DNA of 64,000 nt from Bauldia sp. (GTDB lineage: Bacteria; Pseudomonadota; Alphaproteobacteria; Rhizobiales; Kaistiaceae). The first letter of the stretch is position 1, and each line of letters begins with the position of its first letter. Below are positions 60,379 to 64,000 of the stretch, in pieces. Location of the stretch: NCBI GenBank assembly GCA_026126025.1, contig JAHCJZ010000009.1:62001-126000 (forward strand), in the 5' to 3' direction. Below the pieces are notes generated by a model. The model had not been told where the DNA came from. It did no database searches and saw only the letters and a program-made list of their open reading frames with translations. Made by a program: the position numbers and the translations under genes.

Positions 60379-61941
60379 CTAGTAGGCCGGCAGCGGCAGG
60401 TACTGGCGCAGCGCGCCGGCGCGCTGGGTGGTCGCGCCATGGGCGAGGAGAAGCGCGACGGCCTCGTCGAAGCCGCCATCGGCGGCGAGCGACAGCGGCG
60501 TCCGGCTCTGCATGTTCATCGAGTTCGCCGCGCCGCCGGCATCGAGGATCGCCGCGAGGATCTCGATCTCGTTGGCGGCGGCCGCGAGGAGCGTGATCGT
60601 GTCGAGCGATGCGTTCTGGACGTTGACGTTGATGCCGGCGTCGAGGAGGAGCTGCACGATCGGCAGCGACCCTGCCCGCACGGCCTTGAAGAGGGCGTTC
60701 TCACCGTCGCGGTCGAGCGCATGGATGCTCGCGCCGCGCGCAAGGAGTGCGACGGCGGCTTCGGCGTTGCCGTGCGCTGCGGCCACCATCAGCGGCGTCA
60801 CGCCGGCGGCGTCGGCGATGTTGAGGTTGACGCCGACGCCGAGCAGGATCTCGGCGATCGCCGTCAGGTCGCGGTGGACCGCCCAGGCGAGCGCAGTGCG
60901 GCCGCGCGCGTCGGTCGCGTTGAAGCTGGCGCCGGAATTGAGGATCAGCGTGACGATGTCGGCGCGGCCCGAGATCACGGCCGCCATCAGCGGCGTCAGC
61001 CCCTGCGCATCGGCGAGATTGGCGTTGACGCCCATGCCGAGGAGCGCCAGCACGACGTCCTCATGGCCCCGGTCGGTGGCCCAGGCGAGCGCGGTAAGGC
61101 CGGTCGGATCCTGGATGTTGGGGTTGGCCCGGGCGGCGATGAGGGCCTGGACAATTGCGAGATTGCCGCGCGCCGCCGCGACGATCAGCGGCGATTCTCC
61201 TGACGGGCCGAGGCCGTTCACATTCGCCCCGGCGGCGAGCACGGCGTTCACCATGTCGAGATTGCCGTTGCTGGTGGCGATGAGGAGCGGCGTCCGCCCC
61301 GCGGGACCGGTCCGGCTCGGATCGGCGCCGCCGTCGAGAAGGAGCTGGACGAGCGCGAGATCGTCGGCGTTCGCCGCCGTGAGGAGCGGCGTCACGCCCT
61401 CCGGCGGGTCGACGGTCGCGCCGCCCGCGATGACGGCCTCGACCACCGCGAGATTGCCCGTCGCGATCGCAACGCCGAGCGCCGACGACCCGTCGGCGAC
61501 GGTATCGGGGTCCGCGCCGGCGGCCAGAAGGAGCGCGACGATCGCCAGCTCCTCATTGGCGACCGCGCGGATCAGCGCCGGGGGGCCTTCCGGCGGCGTC
61601 AGGTTCGGGTTGGCGCCGGCGGCAAGCAGCGTCTCGACCCGGTCGTCGTCGCCGTCCTCGACCGCGGCGATCAGCGCCGGGTCGAGCAGCGCCGTTCTGG
61701 TCGCCTCGTCGATCTCGCCGGTGACCGGGAGGCCGGCCTCCGCCTGGAACGCCTCGATCGCGGCCTGGGTGCGGCGGCCGATCACGCCGTCGGGTGTGCC
61801 GACGTCATAGCCGAGCTCGTCGAGGGTGCGCTGCGCCTCCTCGATCACCTCCGGCGTCGCCTGGGCGATGGCCGGTAAGGGCGCCGCCATGAGCGCCAGC
61901 GCCACCACCGCAGTCGCACGAAGTCCGCGTATCGTCACCAT
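60379..61941 (-). CDS. Secreted protein with peptidoglycan-binding and ankyrin-repeat domains
   Basis: A 520-residue protein from ATG 61941. The signal peptide ends near PAIAQ (residue 26). Residues about 30-85 form a PG_binding_1-type domain (TLDELGYDVGTPDGVIGRRTQAAIEAFQ). From about 92 to 510 run at least twelve ankyrin repeats (TPLLTAANADDLALVQLLLDGGADP, NALFKAVRAGSLPIVQLLLDAGINVNVQ). A wall-tethered periplasmic ankyrin scaffold is implied. It ends 19 bases before the LuxR gene in convergent arrangement. Confidence 0.82.
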   Translation of the reverse strand: MVTIRGLRATAVVALALMAAPLPAIAQATPEVIEEAQRTLDELGYDVGTPDGVIGRRTQAAIEAFQAEAGLPVTGEIDEATRTALLDPALIAAVEDGDDDRVETLLAAGANPNLTPPEGPPALIRAVANEELAIVALLLAAGADPDTVADGSSALGVAIATGNLAVVEAVIAGGATVDPPEGVTPLLTAANADDLALVQLLLDGGADPSRTGPAGRTPLLIATSNGNLDMVNAVLAAGANVNGLGPSGESPLIVAAARGNLAIVQALIAARANPNIQDPTGLTALAWATDRGHEDVVLALLGMGVNANLADAQGLTPLMAAVISGRADIVTLILNSGASFNATDARGRTALAWAVHRDLTAIAEILLGVGVNLNIADAAGVTPLMVAAAHGNAEAAVALLARGASIHALDRDGENALFKAVRAGSLPIVQLLLDAGINVNVQNASLDTITLLAAAANEIEILAAILDAGGAANSMNMQSRTPLSLAADGGFDEAVALLLAHGATTQRAGALRQYLPLPAY

Positions 61942-62097
61942 GAGAGCCCCCGCCGCTATCCCCCCTAGCGCTCGCGCATTCCCGCGCCGTTGTAAAGGCG
62001 GTCTGCCGGCACCCATGGCGTGCAGCGTGCATCGGGCGGAGCGCGGCCAACCGCCGCTGCCGTCACAGCGACCGACCCGGCATGCGGCCGGGCTGGT

Positions 62098-63402
62098 ATG
62101 TCCATCGGGCGCGGCTGCGTGGCGCGATTGATTCGGGAGGCCGACCTGACGGCGGAGATTGAGGCGGGCGGGGCGGTGCCGGAGGCCGCGCAGGACGGCC
62201 AGCTCAAGCGGGCGCTCGGCCTGCCGCTCCTGGTGTTCTACGGCCTCGGCGTCACGGTCGGCGCCGGCATCTTCGCGCTGGTCGGCGAGATCTATGCCGA
62301 GGCCGGCGCGCTGTCGCCGATCGCGTTCCTCGTGGCGGCGCTCCTCGCCGGCACGACCGCGGCCTCCTATGCCGTGCTGTCGCGGCGCTTTCCGCGGGCG
62401 GCCGGCGCCGCGCTCTATGCGCAGGAGGGCTTCGGAACCACCGTCGCCCGCATCACCGGCGTCGGCGTCGCGATAACCGGCATCGTGTCGAGCGCGGTGA
62501 TCGCGCTCGCCTTCAGCTCATATCTGGCGACGCTGATCCCTGTGCCCAACTGGGTGCTGGCGCTCGGCCTTGTCGCGATGGTCACGGCGATCGCGGTGCT
62601 TGGCGTGCGCGAGAGCGTCCTCGTCGCCGCCGGGGTCACGCTGCTCGAAGTCGGCACGCTCGTCGTGGTGTTAGTGACCGGAGCTCCGGAGCTTGGCGAC
62701 GCGGCCGTGTGGCGGGAGGTCGTTGCCCTGCCGTCCGACTGGGCCGGGTTCGGCATCCTCCTCGGCGCGGCGACGATCGCGTTCTACGCCTTCATCGGCT
62801 TCGAGGACATCGTCAACATGGCGGAGGAGACGAAGCGCCCCGAGCGGGTGCTGCCGCCGGCGATCTTGATCACCCTCGTCCTCACCACGATCATCTACGT
62901 GCTCGTCGCCGTGCTCGGCGTTGCGGTCGGCGAGCGCATCGACCTCGGCGGGAGCGACGCGCCGATCGCCGACATCTTCGCCGAGACGACGGGCCTGTCG
63001 CCGGCGCCGGTGGCGGCGATCGCCGCGGTGGCGATGATCAATGGCGTCCTCATCCAGTTCGTGATGGTCAGCCGGCTGCTCTACGGCATGTCGCGCGACC
63101 GGATGATCCGCGCGCCGTGGCTGGCGACGCTGCTGCCGGTGCGGCGGACGCCGGCGGTCGCGACCGGCCTCGTCGCGGTGATCGTCGCCACGCTCATCCT
63201 GGTGCTGCCGCTGGTCGACCTCGCCGAGATCACCAGCTACGTCACGCTGGCGGTCTTCACGATCGTCAATCTCAGCCTCTTCCGGATCGCGTCGCGCCCC
63301 GGCCCCGCGCACCACCGCCTTGCCGCCGCCTCCGGCCTCGTCGCCGCGCTCCTCTCCGCCGCGCTCCTCGTCGCCGGCCTCGTCCAGCGCTTCGCGGCGT
63401 AG
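62098..63402 (+). CDS. APC-family amino-acid permease
   Basis: A 434-residue integral membrane protein from ATG 62098; starts further upstream lack support. It has about twelve hydrophobic segments. TM1 holds GLGVTVGAGIFALVGEIYAEAG, the APC unwound-helix GxGIF motif, and TM6 AFYAFIGFEDIVNMAEETKRPERVLP carries the FIGFE-type substrate loop. This is the amino-acid-polyamine-organocation fold. The substrate cannot be told. The C-terminus is short. Confidence 0.85.
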   Translation: MSIGRGCVARLIREADLTAEIEAGGAVPEAAQDGQLKRALGLPLLVFYGLGVTVGAGIFALVGEIYAEAGALSPIAFLVAALLAGTTAASYAVLSRRFPRAAGAALYAQEGFGTTVARITGVGVAITGIVSSAVIALAFSSYLATLIPVPNWVLALGLVAMVTAIAVLGVRESVLVAAGVTLLEVGTLVVVLVTGAPELGDAAVWREVVALPSDWAGFGILLGAATIAFYAFIGFEDIVNMAEETKRPERVLPPAILITLVLTTIIYVLVAVLGVAVGERIDLGGSDAPIADIFAETTGLSPAPVAAIAAVAMINGVLIQFVMVSRLLYGMSRDRMIRAPWLATLLPVRRTPAVATGLVAVIVATLILVLPLVDLAEITSYVTLAVFTIVNLSLFRIASRPGPAHHRLAAASGLVAALLSAALLVAGLVQRFAA

Positions 63403-63435
63403 AGCGTTGATCGGATAGAATTGGGTACTGCCTTC

Positions 63436-63488
63436 ACCCCTCCCCTTGCGGGAGGGTCGAAACCGCATAGCGGTTTCGGGGAGGGGTG
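63436..63488. repeat. Double-hairpin intergenic repeat, copy B
   Basis: CACCCCTCCCC (63436-63446) pairs with GGGGAGGGGTG (63478-63488), with an inner hairpin CGAAACCGC/GCGGTTTCG at 63458-63466 and 63470-63478. Same family as copies at 55758 and 63526. Confidence 0.75.
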
Positions 63489-63525
63489 CTGAGTCAGAGG
63501 ATTGATGAACGGCCGCCCCCCCTCC

Positions 63526-63566
63526 CGAACCGGCTGCGCCGGTTCGACCTCCCCGCAAGGGGGAGG
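63526..63566. repeat. Double-hairpin intergenic repeat, copy C
   Basis: CGAACCGGC/GCCGGTTCG at 63526-63534 and 63538-63546 with loop TGC, then a C/G-rich hairpin (cctcccc...gggggagg) to about 63566. Lies between the permease and the Rieske gene, which converge. Confidence 0.75.
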
Positions 63567-63610
63567 TTGAAAAAGAAGTGGTTCGACAGCGAGCCGGCTG
63601 GTCTGATTGG

Positions 63611-63919
63611 CTAGCTGCGCTCGGTCACCACGATCTCGTCGCCGTCGATGGCGACGGCGTAGAGGAGGAGCGGTTCCTCGGCGAGGCCGTCGACCACGTT
63701 GCCGGTCGCGAGCTCGAAGATCGTGCCGTGCCAGGGGCAGGTCAGCGTGGTCTCGCCGAGCTCGCCGTCGACCATCGGCGCGCCGTCATGGGTGCACTCG
63801 CCGCCGAGCGCGAAGCAGCGGCCGCCGACCTTCGCGACGACGACCTCCGCATTGCCGACTTGCACCGAAATCATCGCCCCGTCGGCAAGGCTTGATGCTG
63901 GAAGTCTGGCTTCCGCCAT
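63611..63919 (-). CDS. Rieske [2Fe-2S] ferredoxin
   Basis: A 102-residue electron-transfer protein from ATG 63919. Cluster ligands are Cys42-X-His44 (CTHDG) and Cys61-X2-His64 (CPWHG), 16 residues apart, as in Rieske domains. Single domain, cytosolic, no signal. The partner oxygenase or reductase is not in the window. The ATG at 63973 is less likely. Confidence 0.88.
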   Translation of the reverse strand: MAEARLPASSLADGAMISVQVGNAEVVVAKVGGRCFALGGECTHDGAPMVDGELGETTLTCPWHGTIFELATGNVVDGLAEEPLLLYAVAIDGDEIVVTERS

Positions 63920-64000
63920 GGTCCCTCTCCCGCGATCCGCCGCCAGCCTATCGTGGGTTGGGCCCCGGCCCAAACGGCTGCGGCGCCGGGCTGAGCCGCG

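Overview
The window is strongly G+C-rich and almost fully coding. It looks like an alphaproteobacterial chromosome, most likely Hyphomicrobiales (Rhizobiales). The pointers are a palindromic repeat at 36554-36602 of a type I recall from that order, frequent GTG/TTG starts with short overlaps, a perfect FNR/FixK-type box, and PQQ and type I secretion genes of alphaproteobacterial style. Genus and species cannot be read from the sequence.

Region 1 (1-13.0 kb) is one end of a tailed-phage genome (prophage). The + strand carries the C-terminal end of a tail-tip/host-specificity (J-like) protein, a tail-fibre run that includes a glycine-rich and a collagen-like protein, a DUF115-like protein, and a lysis cassette: amidase endolysin, holin-like protein, two small proteins, an RlpA-like double-psi beta-barrel protein and a spanin-like coiled-coil protein. 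It ends at a clear intrinsic terminator (9029-9065). One secreted protein is encoded antisense inside the lysis region, and a truncated second copy of it lies about 0.9 kb away. A minus-strand operon of overlapping small genes (12825 down to 9108) follows. Several of these genes are under 60 codons. No integrase or attachment site is visible.

Region 2 (13.0-51.5 kb) is a large surface-glycan locus. Its core is a nonulosonic acid set of the legionaminic type: NeuD/LegH-like acetyltransferase, NeuC/LegG-like hydrolysing epimerase, NeuB/LegI-like synthase, LegB dehydratase, LegC aminotransferase, PtmE-like nucleotidyltransferase with CBS domains, and a NeuA/LegF-like CMP-sugar synthetase. Around it are two further NeuA-like cytidylyltransferases, each linked to its own oxidoreductase or aminotransferase genes. 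There are also five Gfo/Idh/MocA-type dehydrogenases, two SDRs, a methyltransferase, a sulfotransferase and at least four GT-B-like surface-polysaccharide transferases, one a 1499-residue protein with two transferase units. An ABC-exporter-like membrane protein without a working ATPase sits in the locus. So does a type I secretion pair (ABC + HlyD) divergent from a serralysin-like RTX metalloprotease. The simplest reading is an exported or surface glycan carrying several different CMP-activated sugars.

Region 3 (51.5-64 kb) is chromosomal: an MhqD-like hydrolase with an MhqO-like dioxygenase, a small outer-membrane beta-barrel protein, a stand-alone pqqC behind an FNR-type box, a glycosyltransferase, a secreted pentapeptide-repeat protein, a PQQ-dependent alcohol dehydrogenase with a divergent LuxR-family regulator, a secreted peptidoglycan-binding/ankyrin protein, an APC permease and a Rieske ferredoxin. 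Hairpin-type intergenic repeats fill most of the gaps. PqqC, the quinoprotein and the LuxR regulator may form one oxidation module. I saw no tRNA, rRNA, CRISPR array or insertion sequence.
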